Shown here one piece after another: positions 26,660 through 35,624 of a stretch of 64,000 nt of DNA (position 1 is the first letter of the stretch; every line of letters begins with the position of its first letter). Source of the DNA: CAVTPU01 sp963736695. Its GTDB lineage: Bacteria > Actinomycetota > Actinomycetes > Mycobacteriales > Micromonosporaceae. Where the stretch lies: the NCBI GenBank assembly GCA_963736695.1, contig CAVTPU010000001.1:1116001-1180000 (forward strand), read 5' to 3'. A model generated the notes under the pieces. The model made no database searches and had not been told where the DNA came from. It saw only the letters and a list, made by a program, of their open reading frames with translations. A program made the position numbers and the translations under genes.

Positions 26660-26700
26660 CGAACAGGATCACAGGTCGCCCGGCCAGGTCGCCAGGCGGG

Positions 26701-27372
26701 TCACGGCTCCGGAATAGTGTCGAAAGTCTCCGGCACGGTCAGCCAGGTCGCGTGCCCCGGGGGCCAGAACAGCACGAACGCGCGCCCCACCACGTCGTCG
26801 ACCGGGATGGTGGCGCGCGTGACGTCACCGTCGTTGTTCTTCAGCTGATAACGGGAGTCGCCGGAGTGGGACCGGTGATCGCCCATGACCCACAGCCGCC
26901 CCTTCGGCACCACCACGTCGAACGTGTCCTCGCTCGCGGCGTCCGCGACACCGGCCGCATCGTGATAGAGATAGGGCTCGTCGAGTGCCTTGCCGTTCAC
27001 GGTGATCCGATTCTGGGCGTCACAACACACGACGTGGTCGCCGCCGACTGCGATGATCCGCTTGATGAAGTCCTTCTCGTTGGGATCGGTCCGCCAATCG
27101 ACCGGAGCCACAAAGACGACGACCTCGCCTCGGACTGGGTCTCGAAAGTCGTGAACGAGCTTGTTGACCAGCACGCGGTCGTTGCGGTCGAGGGTGTGCT
27201 CCATGGACTCCGTCGGAATGTAGAACGTCTGGAGTGCGAACGCGCGCACCACGATCGCGACCACCACGGCGATCGCCAGCAGAATCGGGAGTTCGCGCCA
27301 GAAGTTCCCTTTGGGCTTGTTGGGCTTGGCGGCTTGTTCGTCGATCACCTGGGAAGCGTACGTCGTCCCCAT
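26701..27372 (-). CDS. lepB: signal peptidase I (second of two)
   Basis: 223 aa. A single N-terminal membrane helix (LPILLAIAVVVAIVVRAFAL) is followed by the catalytic Ser56 (YIPTESMEHTL) and Lys104 (KDFIKRIIAVGGD). The C-terminal box is MGDHRSHSGDSR. I chose the ATG at 27372, which has GAAGG upstream and leaves a normal-sized protein. This start lies 28 nt inside the end of the preceding lepB gene, in another frame, so the two are translationally linked. Their core similarity suggests a tandem duplication. Confidence 0.9.
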   Translation of the reverse strand: MGTTYASQVIDEQAAKPNKPKGNFWRELPILLAIAVVVAIVVRAFALQTFYIPTESMEHTLDRNDRVLVNKLVHDFRDPVRGEVVVFVAPVDWRTDPNEKDFIKRIIAVGGDHVVCCDAQNRITVNGKALDEPYLYHDAAGVADAASEDTFDVVVPKGRLWVMGDHRSHSGDSRYQLKNNDGDVTRATIPVDDVVGRAFVLFWPPGHATWLTVPETFDTIPEP

Positions 27373-28541
27373 CGACGCCTTCGTCCCGAACGCGCCGTCG
27401 TCCCCAAAGAGGCCAGAATCGGCCCGGCCACCGCGGCGAAGCCGAGGCCGGGTGAGGCCGGTGTCGGAGGCGCCGGCCCCATCGCAACCGGACCCGGCAC
27501 GTCTTCCAGCTCCGGCGGGACACTGAGCGTCGCCCACCGACCGCTCGGCCAGACGATCGCGAACGCCCGGCCGATCACGCTGTCGATGGGAACCGTGCCC
27601 TGACACCGGGAGTCCTGGGAAACCACCCGGTGATCGCCCATGACAAAGAGCTGCCCGGGCGGCACCAGCACTTCATCGAAACGCCGCGAACCACACGCTC
27701 GCGGATTCGGTGGGATCTCCAACGGCGAGTTCACCGAGATGTACGGCTCGTCGATGCCCTTGCCGTTGACGTAGATCCGACCGTCCGGATCGCAGCAGGA
27801 GACCCGATCACCAGGCAGACCGATCACCCGCTTGATGATGTCCTTCTCACCGGGCCGGCTAACCCCGACTAGATCACCGATGGTGCGACCGACCCGACCG
27901 ACCAGGCTTGTCGGTGGCGCCGGCGGATTCTCCGGTGCCCAGTTGTCCGTGCCGCGGAACACGACGACCTCGCCGCGCGCCGGCTGGCGTACGTCATAGA
28001 CGATCTTGTTGACGACGACCCGGTCCCCCACCAGCAGGGTCGTCTCCATCGACCCGGAGGGGATATAGAAGGCCTGCAACAAAAAGGTTCGCATCAGCAC
28101 GGCGAGGCAGAACGCCACCAGCAACAACAGCGGTAGTTCCTGCCACACTGGCATCGTCCGACGCGGCTCGACTTCATCGACGTCAACGGGGTCGGTGACG
28201 ACCTTCTGCTCGGCACTGTTGGCCAACCAGGCCTGCACGTCGTCGTCCGGTCCGAACCGATCACGGGGAATCGACGCGACACCCGGCGTGATCGCTGAGG
28301 CGCTCGGTGGCGCGCCGGGCGAGATCGGCGCGCTCAGAACCCCCGAGGAGGCCCCAGGTGCCACCACGTCGGGCCGGCCGATGCCGGCATAGCCGCTGGG
28401 CGCCGATCCGCCACGACCGGGCAGGCCTGCGGCGTTCACCGCACCGGCGCCCCCTGGGAGATCTCCCGAGTGAGCCTCATCCTGTGGGGGAAAGATCTGC
28501 GTCTCCGCGAGATCGTCGCGCCCGTGTGTCTCGCCATCCAT
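27345..28541 (-). CDS. lepB: signal peptidase I (first of two) with long N-terminal extension
   Basis: 398 aa from the ATG at 28541; a TTG three codons earlier is possible. Residues 1-130 are hydrophilic and Pro/Gly-rich. Then comes the membrane helix (ELPLLLLVAFCLAVLMRTFL), the catalytic Ser164 (YIPSGSMETTLL) and Lys237 (EKDIIKRVIGLPGD), and MGDHRVVSQDSRCQ near the end. A C-terminal segment (VAMGPAPPTPASPGLGFAAV) could be a second membrane anchor. It removes signal peptides outside the membrane, working downstream of the SRP factors encoded nearby. Confidence 0.9.
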   Translation of the reverse strand: MDGETHGRDDLAETQIFPPQDEAHSGDLPGGAGAVNAAGLPGRGGSAPSGYAGIGRPDVVAPGASSGVLSAPISPGAPPSASAITPGVASIPRDRFGPDDDVQAWLANSAEQKVVTDPVDVDEVEPRRTMPVWQELPLLLLVAFCLAVLMRTFLLQAFYIPSGSMETTLLVGDRVVVNKIVYDVRQPARGEVVVFRGTDNWAPENPPAPPTSLVGRVGRTIGDLVGVSRPGEKDIIKRVIGLPGDRVSCCDPDGRIYVNGKGIDEPYISVNSPLEIPPNPRACGSRRFDEVLVPPGQLFVMGDHRVVSQDSRCQGTVPIDSVIGRAFAIVWPSGRWATLSVPPELEDVPGPVAMGPAPPTPASPGLGFAAVAGPILASLGTTARSGRRRRWGRRTLPR

Positions 28542-28613
28542 CGCGGCCAAGCCTAGGCTGACCGGGGCCGTTTGCGCGATACTGCGGACGGACAGCCCCG
28601 GGTCGACTCCTCG

Positions 28614-28973
28614 TCAGCTCGCGCTGACCTTCTCGCGCTTCTCCTTGATCTTCGCCTTCTTGCCGCGAAGCTCGCGCAGGTAGTAGAGCTTCGCGCGACG
28701 CACGTCACCACGGGTCACGACTTCGATGCGGTCCAACGCCGGGCTGTTGATCGGATAGGTTCGCTCGACCCCGACACCGAAGCTGACCTTGCGGACCGTG
28801 AAGGTCTCCCGCAGGCCGCCGCCTTGGCGCCGGATCACCACACCCTGAAAGATCTGGATGCGGGAACGGTTACCCTCGACGACCCGCGCGTGCACCTTGA
28901 GCGTGTCACCGGCGCGGAAGTCCGGGATGTCGGTTCGCCGCGACTGCGCGTCTAGGGCGTCCAGCGTGTTCAT
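28614..28973 (-). CDS. rplS: 50S ribosomal protein L19
   Basis: 119 aa. Motifs: FRAGDTLKVHARVVEGNRSR, IQIFQGVVIRRQG, ERTYPINSPALDRIEVV and RRAKLYYLRELRGK. The ATG at 28973 has AGGAA 7 nt upstream; nine extra residues in the open frame before it are not part of the family. It follows trmD by 116 nt, with short hairpins in the gap. Confidence 0.96.
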   Translation of the reverse strand: MNTLDALDAQSRRTDIPDFRAGDTLKVHARVVEGNRSRIQIFQGVVIRRQGGGLRETFTVRKVSFGVGVERTYPINSPALDRIEVVTRGDVRRAKLYYLRELRGKKAKIKEKREKVSAS

Positions 28974-29089
28974 CGCTGCATTCCTCACAGCTCGGCGCAC
29001 ACCTGCGATGAGGTGCGCGGTCAGGTCAGGTGGGTGTCTCGCGCAAGATCAGACGTACCAGGTCGGCGCGACCTCGTGCGGCAACCCCA

Positions 29090-29872
29090 TCACTCTGCCA
29101 TATCAGCGTCAGGGATGGGAAATCCACCCCCGATCAACGTCGCTCGGTCGTGTCGATCGAGCGCCTGCGGGTCCAGCCGGGCCAGCAGGTCAGGTCGGGT
29201 CGTCGCGGTGCGCGTCAACGCCTGGTCGCGCCGCCACCGGGCGATTCGAGCATGATCACCAGAACGTAGGATCTCGGGCACCTCGAGACCGCGCCAAGTC
29301 GCCGGCTTGGTGTAGATCGGCGCCTCCAGCAACCCCGCCTCGTGCGACTCCTCGGTCAGGGACTCGGCGTTGCCCAGCACCCCTGGCACCAGCCGTGTCA
29401 CCGCCTCGACGATCACCAACGCCGCTACCTCGCCGCCGAAAAGCACGTAGTCGCCGATGGAGACCTCGCGCACGGGCATGCGGGTCGCGGCGTGGTCGAG
29501 CACCCGCTGATCGATTCCCTCGTAGCGGCCGCAGGCGATGACCAACCAGGGCCGCTCGGCGAGGTCGCGTGCCTCGGCCTGGGTGAGCGGCGTCCCGCCG
29601 GGCGAGGGTACGAGCAGCACCGGCCCACCAGCGTCGCCCGGCCCGCTGTCGAGCACCTCATCGAAGGCCTCGCCCCACGGTTCGGGCCGCATCACCACGC
29701 CGGGACCGCCGCCGTAGGGCGTGTCGTCGACGGTGCGATGCAGGTCGTGAGTCCACCGACGCAGGTCGTGCACGCGCACGTCGAGGTGCCCCGCAGCCCG
29801 TGCCCGCCCGATCAGCGACAGGTCGAGCGGGGCGAGATAGTCGGGGAAGATGGTGATGATGTCGATGCGCAC
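29090..29872 (-). CDS. trmD: tRNA (guanine-37-N1)-methyltransferase
   Basis: 260 aa SPOUT enzyme that makes m1G37 next to the anticodon to prevent frameshifting. Motifs: MRIDIITIFPDYL at the N-terminus, DDTPYGGGPGVVMRPEP, the knot sequence IACGRYEGIDQRV, VSIGDYVLFGGEVAALVI and ESHEAGLLEAPIYTKPATW. It begins 11 nt after rimM, keeping the standard rpsP-KH-rimM-trmD-rplS order. Confidence 0.97.
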   Translation of the reverse strand: MRIDIITIFPDYLAPLDLSLIGRARAAGHLDVRVHDLRRWTHDLHRTVDDTPYGGGPGVVMRPEPWGEAFDEVLDSGPGDAGGPVLLVPSPGGTPLTQAEARDLAERPWLVIACGRYEGIDQRVLDHAATRMPVREVSIGDYVLFGGEVAALVIVEAVTRLVPGVLGNAESLTEESHEAGLLEAPIYTKPATWRGLEVPEILRSGDHARIARWRRDQALTRTATTRPDLLARLDPQALDRHDRATLIGGGFPIPDADMAE

Positions 29873-29883
29873 GTGGCCCGCTC

Positions 29884-30393
29884 TTAGAGGTCGAAGAGTC
29901 CGTCGGGAGGCGTCACGACTATCCGACCGCCGGCGATGTCGACCTCCGGCACGATCGCCGTGACGAACGGCACCAGCCCTGGCCGCCCATCCGAGAGCTT
30001 GATCACCAACAGATCGCTCGCGGGCGCGTGCTCGACTCTGAGCACCTCACCGATCTGGTCGCCGTCGGCGGTCTCCACGCGCAGGCCGACGAGTTGGAAA
30101 TCATTGAATTCGTCGGGGTCGTCGGGTGCCGCGACGTCGGCGCTGTCGACGCACAAACGCACGCCGCGCAGTTCGTCGGCCGCGTCACGACCGACGACGC
30201 CGGAGAAGGTCATCAACAGTCGCCCCTGATGGGGACGCACCGCTTCGATCTGGAGCGGACCTTTCGTCGTTGGATCGGTCGCGAGGACCGATCCAACGAC
30301 GAAACGCTCAGTGGGTGTGTCGGTGCGGACGTCGACGACGACCTCACCGTGCACCCCGTGCGGGCGGATCACCCGCCCGATGACGAGCTGCAT
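29884..30393 (-). CDS. rimM: ribosome maturation factor RimM
   Basis: 169 aa, needed for processing of the 30S head. It begins LVIGRVIRPHGVHGEVVVD (RimM N-terminal domain) and has a PRC-barrel with DFQLVGLRVETADGDQIGEV, ending RIVVTPPDGLFDL. The ATG at 30393 gives the usual length; it lies 10 nt after the KH-gene stop. A longer open frame to 30444 overlaps the KH gene and was not used. Confidence 0.95.
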   Translation of the reverse strand: MQLVIGRVIRPHGVHGEVVVDVRTDTPTERFVVGSVLATDPTTKGPLQIEAVRPHQGRLLMTFSGVVGRDAADELRGVRLCVDSADVAAPDDPDEFNDFQLVGLRVETADGDQIGEVLRVEHAPASDLLVIKLSDGRPGLVPFVTAIVPEVDIAGGRIVVTPPDGLFDL

Positions 30394-30403
30394 GGTCGCA
30401 GGC

Positions 30404-30634
30404 TCAGTACGCGTCGACGATGTCGACCCGCACGCCCCGACCACCGACCGAGGTGATCACCTGGCGCAGCGCCTTGGCGGTGCGACCGCCGCGGCCGATG
30501 ACGGTGCCGAGGTCCTCGGGGTGAACCCGAACCTCGAGCCGCTGCCCACGCCGCCCGTCGACCATGCGGACCCGCACGTCGTCGGGGTGTTCGACGATGC
30601 CGCGCACCAGGTGCTCGAGCGCCGGGCGCACCAC
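30404..30634 (-). CDS. khpA: KH-domain RNA-binding protein KhpA
   Basis: 76 aa. It is a single KH domain with the GxxG-like loop IGRGGRTAKALRQVITSVGG, preceded by RRGQRLEVRVHPEDLGTV. I use the first of two adjacent GTG codons (30634), with AAGG 8 nt upstream in the end of rpsP. KhpA proteins bind RNA, usually with KhpB, and affect cell-division transcripts in Gram-positives. It lies between rpsP and rimM as in most actinomycetes. Confidence 0.92.
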   Translation of the reverse strand: MVRPALEHLVRGIVEHPDDVRVRMVDGRRGQRLEVRVHPEDLGTVIGRGGRTAKALRQVITSVGGRGVRVDIVDAY

Positions 30635-30644
30635 GTCATCCGCC

Positions 30645-31151
30645 TTACGCGTCGGCGCTGGCACCTGGGGTCTCCTCGGCCTGCGCCGCGGGGGCGTCGG
30701 CGGCCGGCGCCGCAGGGGCGTCAGCGGCCTCAGTCTTGGCGGGCTTCGACGCCTTCTTGGCGGGCGCTTCCTTCTTCGGCTTCGACTCCGCGGCTGCGGC
30801 GACGAGACCCGCCGCCACCTGCGCCTCGGCCTCATAGAGGGCGGTCCGGCTCGGCTTCGGCGCGGCCACCCGCAGCGGCTCAGTCGGGGCTGGCAGACCC
30901 TTGAACTTCTGCCAGTCGCCGGTCCGCTTCAAGATGGCGACCACCGGCTCGCTGGGCTGCGCGCCCACCGAGAGCCAGTGCTGGATCCGGTCGGATTTCA
31001 CCTCGATGCGCGAGGGGTCCTCTTTCGGGTGATAAAGCCCAACGAACTCGATCGCCCGACCATCGCGCTTGGTGCGCGAGTCGGCGATGACGATTCGGTA
31101 CTGGGGGTTGCGGATCTTACCCATCCGCAACAGCCGGATTCGTACGGCCAC
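30645..31151 (-). CDS. rpsP: 30S ribosomal protein S16 with Ala/Lys/Pro-rich tail
   Basis: 168 aa. The S16 core (first about 85 residues) reads VRIRLLRMGKIRNPQYRIVI, ADSRTKRDGRAIEFVGLYHP and PVVAILKRTGDWQKFKG. A tail of about 80 residues rich in Ala, Lys, Pro and Glu follows, longer than in most bacteria but common in actinomycetes. The GTG at 31151 has CAGGAGCG 9 nt upstream. It starts the S16-KH-rimM-trmD-rplS unit. The region upstream to 31387 holds only the proS terminator and presumed promoter. Confidence 0.96.
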   Translation of the reverse strand: MAVRIRLLRMGKIRNPQYRIVIADSRTKRDGRAIEFVGLYHPKEDPSRIEVKSDRIQHWLSVGAQPSEPVVAILKRTGDWQKFKGLPAPTEPLRVAAPKPSRTALYEAEAQVAAGLVAAAAESKPKKEAPAKKASKPAKTEAADAPAAPAADAPAAQAEETPGASADA

Positions 31152-31325
31152 GGTCTTTGTCGCTCCTGATTGAGTGAAGCTGAACGGACTGGCCGGCACC
31201 GTGGGGCAGTGCGGCCCGCTGTTCGACGGACTGGCGACACTTTCGAAGTTAGAGGGCACCGAAGGTTCGCCGGATACCAACGGTGATTCTGCCAGATCGG
31301 TGGGCCAGACGACGAACCGCCCTGC

Positions 31326-31371
31326 GGTGTGCCCCGACCGGGCGCGAAAGCCAGGCGCCCGAGGTCACACC
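31326..31371 (-). terminator. terminator hairpin after proS
   Basis: On the minus strand GGTGTG (with CACACC, 31326-31331/31366-31371) encloses a second 7-bp stem (31339-31345/31355-31361). It begins 17 nt after the proS stop. No U-run. Confidence 0.6.
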
Positions 31372-31387
31372 CCAGCGCCCACCTCCG

Positions 31388-32794
31388 TCAGTAGGACTTC
31401 GCCAGATAGGCGATAAGGTCCGGCTCGTCCTCGGACTCCGGCACGGTGCCGTCCGGGCGAACGAGACACCGCACGGTCACTCCCGCCTCGTTGGCCGTCG
31501 CCTCGCCTTCCGCGCCCACGACCGCCCACGGCACCCGGACGAAGCCGTCGGCTGCCGCGTCGAGCGCGGCGGCGAGGGTCTCTGCCTCCTGGGTGCGATC
31601 GGCGAGACGCGTGGCTGCTTCGTCGTACAAGGCCTGCTGGTCGGCGTCGAGCGCGGCGATCACGGCGGCGATCGCCTCGGAGATCGAGACGGCGGTCTTG
31701 GTGCCGTGGACGCGGCGCACGATGACGACGTTGCCGGCGGCGAGGTCGCGGGGTCCGATCTCGATGCGAACCGGATAGCCGCGCAGCTCGGCGTCGACGG
31801 CGCGTCGACCGAAGGGCACGTCGACCCGGTCGTCGAAGCCGACCCGAACCCCCGCTTCGCGCAACGCGTCGCGCAGGGTCACGGCGGTGCCGAGCACACC
31901 CTCACCGTCCTTGATGACGGTGATCTGAGCCTGGATCGGCGCGAGACGGGGCGGCACCCGCAGACCGTTGTCGTCGCCGTGCATCATGATCAGGCCGCCG
32001 ACCATGCGGGTGGAGGTGCCCCACGACGTGGTCCAACAAAACTCCTGCCGCCCCTCGGCGGAGAGATAGTCGATCTCGAAAGCCCGGGCGAAATTCTGCC
32101 CCAGCTCGTGCGAGGTGCCCATCTGCAGCGCTTTCCCGTCGCGCATCATGGCCTCGAGGGTGTAGGTCGCGGTCGCGCCGGCGAACCGCTCCCGGACGGT
32201 CTTGAGGCCGACCACGACCGGCATCGCGAGAACGTTGACCATGAAGTCCTCGTACGCCTCGTGCAGGATGCGCCGTGCGTAGGCGCGGGCGTCGGCCTCG
32301 GTGGCGTGCGCGGTGTGCCCCTCCTGCCAGAGAAATTCGGCGCTGCGCAGAAACAATCGGGTGCGCATCTCCCACCGCAACACGTTGCACCACTGGTTGA
32401 GCAGCAGCGGCAGGTCGCGATAGGACTGCACCCATTTCGCCAGGTATTCCCCGATGACGGTCTCGCTGGTCGGCCGAATCACCACCGGCTCGTCGAGCAG
32501 CTTGCCGCCGCCGTGGGTGACGACCGCGAGCTCCGGAGAGAAACCCTCGACGTGCTGGGCTTCCCGGCGCAGATAGGACTCGGGGATAAGCAGCGGAAAG
32601 GAGGCGTTCTGCGCGCCGGTGGCCTTGATCCGGGCGTCCATCTCGGCGACCATGCGTTCCCAGATCGCATATCCGGTCGGCCGGATCACCTGCGATCCGC
32701 GCACCGGCCCCGGCTCGGCAAGCTCCGCCTTCGCCACCACGTCCTGATACCAGCGGGGGAAGTCCTCGGCCTGGGGTGTGAGTACGCGCGCCAT
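31388..32794 (-). CDS. proS: prolyl-tRNA synthetase, archaeal/eukaryotic-like type
   Basis: 468 aa class II synthetase charging tRNA-Pro. Motif 2 region is VLRWEMRTRLFLRSAEFLWQ with the eukaryote-like GHTAHAT, and motif 3 has TSHELGQNFARAF and WGTSTRMVGGLIMMHGDDNG. The C-terminal part ends in Tyr (AYLAKSY), typical of the archaeal-type enzyme. There is no INS editing domain, whereas the standard bacterial ProRS is about 570 aa and has one. Start ATG at 32794 (ARVLTPQAEDFPRWYQDVV). The same type occurs in several actinobacterial genera. Confidence 0.95.
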   Translation of the reverse strand: MARVLTPQAEDFPRWYQDVVAKAELAEPGPVRGSQVIRPTGYAIWERMVAEMDARIKATGAQNASFPLLIPESYLRREAQHVEGFSPELAVVTHGGGKLLDEPVVIRPTSETVIGEYLAKWVQSYRDLPLLLNQWCNVLRWEMRTRLFLRSAEFLWQEGHTAHATEADARAYARRILHEAYEDFMVNVLAMPVVVGLKTVRERFAGATATYTLEAMMRDGKALQMGTSHELGQNFARAFEIDYLSAEGRQEFCWTTSWGTSTRMVGGLIMMHGDDNGLRVPPRLAPIQAQITVIKDGEGVLGTAVTLRDALREAGVRVGFDDRVDVPFGRRAVDAELRGYPVRIEIGPRDLAAGNVVIVRRVHGTKTAVSISEAIAAVIAALDADQQALYDEAATRLADRTQEAETLAAALDAAADGFVRVPWAVVGAEGEATANEAGVTVRCLVRPDGTVPESEDEPDLIAYLAKSY

Positions 32795-32851
32795 GAGCGC
32801 TGATCCTAGTGGCCGCCGGACCGGCTCGACGCCGCACCCGCCCGAATCGGC

Positions 32852-33931
32852 TCAGAGCACGAGCCGACCCCGCAACACGATGACCCGCGGATCGTGCAGC
32901 ACCCGCAGGTCGACGCGCGGGTCGGCGGCATAGACGACCAGGTCGGCGAGGCCGCCCTCGACCAGGCCGGGCAGGCCGAGCCAGTCCCGCGCCCCCCACG
33001 ATCCGGCCCGCAGAACGTCCATCGTGGACATTCCGGTCTGCTCACGCAGCTGGATCATCTCCGATGCCGCGTGTCCGTGAGCGATGCCACCGCCGGCGTC
33101 GCTGCCGACATAGATCGGAACCCCAGCCTCGTGCGCGGCCGCGACGATCGCCGGAAATCGGTCGCGCAGTTGGCGCATGTGCGCGGCGTAGCCGGGAAAC
33201 TTCGCCTCGGCCTGGTCGGCGATGTCGCCGAAGGTTCCCACGTTCATGAGAGTCGGGACGAGCGCGGTTCGCCGGCGGGCCATCTCGTCGATGTCCGCCT
33301 CGGCGAGGCCAGTGCCGTGCTCGACCGAGTCGACGCCGGCTCGCACCATCGCGGCGACGGACTCCTCGGCGAACAGGTGCGCGGCGACCCGGGCGCCGGC
33401 CGCGTGCGCGGCGGCCACCGCGGCGGAGAGGGTGGTGGTGTCCCAGCTCGGCGCGAGGTCGCCGGAGTCGCGGTCGATCCAGTCGCCGACGAGCTTGACC
33501 CAGCCGTTGCCGGCGGCGGCCTGCTCTCCGACCGCGGCGAGCAGACTGGCGGCCGGCACCTCCACGCCGATGTCGCGCAGATATCGGCGTGGCGCGGCGA
33601 TGTGCCGACCGGCACGAATGAGCCGTGGCGTGTCGGGGTCCTCGTCGAGCTGCGGATAGGGCAACGGCGAACCCGCGTCACGGATGGTCAGCACGCCCGC
33701 GTCACGGTCGATGCTCGCCAACGCCTGCGCCTCGCTGACCGCCTCGATCGGCGCGCCACCGGGGCGGATGCCGATGTGGCAGTGCGCGTCGACCAGCCCG
33801 GGCAGGATGAAGCCCTGGTCGACGAGCGTCTGCGCGCCGGGGACGTGGTCGAAGGTCAGCCGGTCGCCGACGAGCCACAGGTCACGAACCTCATCGTCGG
33901 GGAGCACCACCCCGCGCAGGTGCCACGCCAT
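32852..33931 (-). CDS. metal-dependent amidohydrolase family protein
   Basis: 359 aa. TIM-barrel amidohydrolase with the HxH metal motif in LPGLVDAHCHIGI near residues 50-53, a Lys in GWVKLVGDW, His in RVAAHLFAEESV, VDSVEHGTGL and the catalytic Asp in VGSDAGGGIAHGHA. The small beta-sandwich surrounds the barrel at both ends (LRGVVLPDDEVRDLWLVGD; ADLVVYAADPRVDLRVL). This gene beside ffh and proS is conserved in related actinomycetes. The substrate is not known; imidazolonepropionase- and prolidase-like enzymes share the fold. It starts directly after the ffh stop. Confidence 0.85.
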   Translation of the reverse strand: MAWHLRGVVLPDDEVRDLWLVGDRLTFDHVPGAQTLVDQGFILPGLVDAHCHIGIRPGGAPIEAVSEAQALASIDRDAGVLTIRDAGSPLPYPQLDEDPDTPRLIRAGRHIAAPRRYLRDIGVEVPAASLLAAVGEQAAAGNGWVKLVGDWIDRDSGDLAPSWDTTTLSAAVAAAHAAGARVAAHLFAEESVAAMVRAGVDSVEHGTGLAEADIDEMARRRTALVPTLMNVGTFGDIADQAEAKFPGYAAHMRQLRDRFPAIVAAAHEAGVPIYVGSDAGGGIAHGHAASEMIQLREQTGMSTMDVLRAGSWGARDWLGLPGLVEGGLADLVVYAADPRVDLRVLHDPRVIVLRGRLVL

Positions 33932-35483
33932 TTATGAGGGCCGACGGTCTCGCCGGGCGAGTTTGGAGAAGTCCAGTTTTGGTGGGGTGAACCCGGGTGG
34001 GGCTCCATCGAGGCTCCCCGGATCGATCCCGGGCGGCAGAGCCGGCATGCCACCCGGCATGCCCGGCGGCAGCCCGCCCGGCATGGCGCCGCCCGTGCGG
34101 GCGCGGCCGCCCCCCTTGCCGCCCTTGCGTTTGTTCTTCGGCGACTTGGTGGCTTTGCGGCGCATGCCGGGCAGGCCGATCATGCCGCTCATTTGTTTCA
34201 TCGTCTTCTGCGCTTCGGTGAAGCGGTTGAGCAGCTGGTTGACGTCCATCACGGTGACGCCGGAGCCGTTGGCGATGCGCACCCGCCGCGATCCGTTGAG
34301 AATCTTGGGGTTGTGCCGTTCGGCGGGGGTCATCGACCGGATGATCGCCGCGATCTTGTCGAAGTGCCGGTCGTCGACCTCGGCGAGCTGGTCTTTGAAC
34401 TGGCCCATGCCCGGCATCATCGCGAGCATGTTGGTGAGCGGGCCCATCCGGCGCAGGGCGGTCATCTGCTCGAGGAAGTCCTCGAGCGTGAACGTCTCGC
34501 CACCGACCAGCTTGGCGGTCATCCGATCTTTCTGATCGGAGTCGAAGGCCGCCTCGGCCTGCTCGATGAGGGTGAGCATGTCACCCATGCCGAGGATTCG
34601 ACTCGCCATGCGGTCGGGGTGGAAGACGTCGAAGTCGGTCGAGTTTCTCGCCGGTGGAAGCGAAGAGGATCGGTTCGCCGGTGACCTCACGCACCGACAG
34701 CGCCGCACCACCCCGCGCGTCACCGTCCAGCTTGGACAGCACGATGCCGGTGATGCCCACGCCGTCGCGGAACGCCTCGGCGGTCGCGACGGCGTCCTGG
34801 CCGACCATCGCGTCGATGACGAAGAGCACCTCGTCGGGGTTGACCGCCGCACGGATCTGCGCCGCCTGGGCCATCATCTCGACGTCGATGCCGAGCCGGC
34901 CGGCGGTGTCGACGATGACCACGTCGCGCAGTTGCCGCCGGGCGTGTTCGATCGCGTCGCGGGAGACCCGCACCGGGTCGCCGACTCCGTTGCCCGGCTC
35001 GGGGGCATAGACCTCGACCCCGGCCCGCTGGCCGAGCACCTGCAACTGGTTGACCGCGTTGGGCCGCTGCAGGTCGGCGGCGACGAGCATCGGCTGATGG
35101 CCGAGGCCCTTGAGGTGGTGGGCGAGTTTGCCGGCGAGGGTGGTCTTGCCGGAACCCTGCAGGCCGGCGAGCATGATCACGGTAGGTGGGTGCTTGGCGA
35201 ACCGCAGTCGACGCGCCTCGCCGCCGAGGATCGTCACCAGTTCCTCATGGACGATCTTGATGACCTGCTGCGCCGGGTTGAGCGCCCCGGAGACCTCAGC
35301 CCCCTGCGCGCGCTCCTTGAGCCGGGAGATGAAGGCCTTCACCACGGGCAGCGCGACGTCGGCCTCGAGCAGAGCCAGCCGGATCTCACGCGCGGTGCTG
35401 TCGATGTCGGCGGCGGAGAGTTTGCCCTTGCCCCGGAGTTTGCCAAAGATCCCGGAGAGCCGGTCACTCAGCGTGTCAAACAC
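33932..35483 (-). pseudogene. ffh: ffh, signal recognition particle GTPase, frame broken by a 1-nt insertion
   Basis: The first 282 residues (from the ATG at 35483) are a normal SRP54 N and G domain: MFDTLSDRLSGIFGKLRG, Walker A GLQGSGKTTLAGK, VIVDTAGRLGIDVEMM and IVLSKLDGDARGGAA. At TGEKLD the frame shifts; translation runs on for 18 unrelated codons to a stop at 34581. The missing continuation DFDVFHPDRMASRILGMGD and a complete M domain (MSGMIGLPGMRRK, Met-rich end) lie in the next frame down to 33932. Removing one base at GACCGAC (about 34635-34640) restores a 516-aa Ffh of ordinary length. Ffh is essential, so a sequencing or assembly error is the likeliest cause; a true +1 frameshift is not excluded. 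Confidence 0.88.
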
Positions 35484-35624
35484 GACGTAACATCCTCACG
35501 CGTAGATTTCGGGCGAATATCCGGCCAGCCACCGGCCCCTTCAGGTTACCCGGCACGCCCCGCCCGCTGAGCGACGGACGGGCCGCGTCGATCGGCGAGA
35601 CCGGTCAGCCCCGCCGGCCGCCGG

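Noticed and set aside
34630..34645. Programmed +1 frameshift in ffh as the main explanation
   Set aside because: No slippery sequence or stop codon at the shift, no precedent known to me for ffh, and a similar insertion occurs in amtB; an error is simpler.
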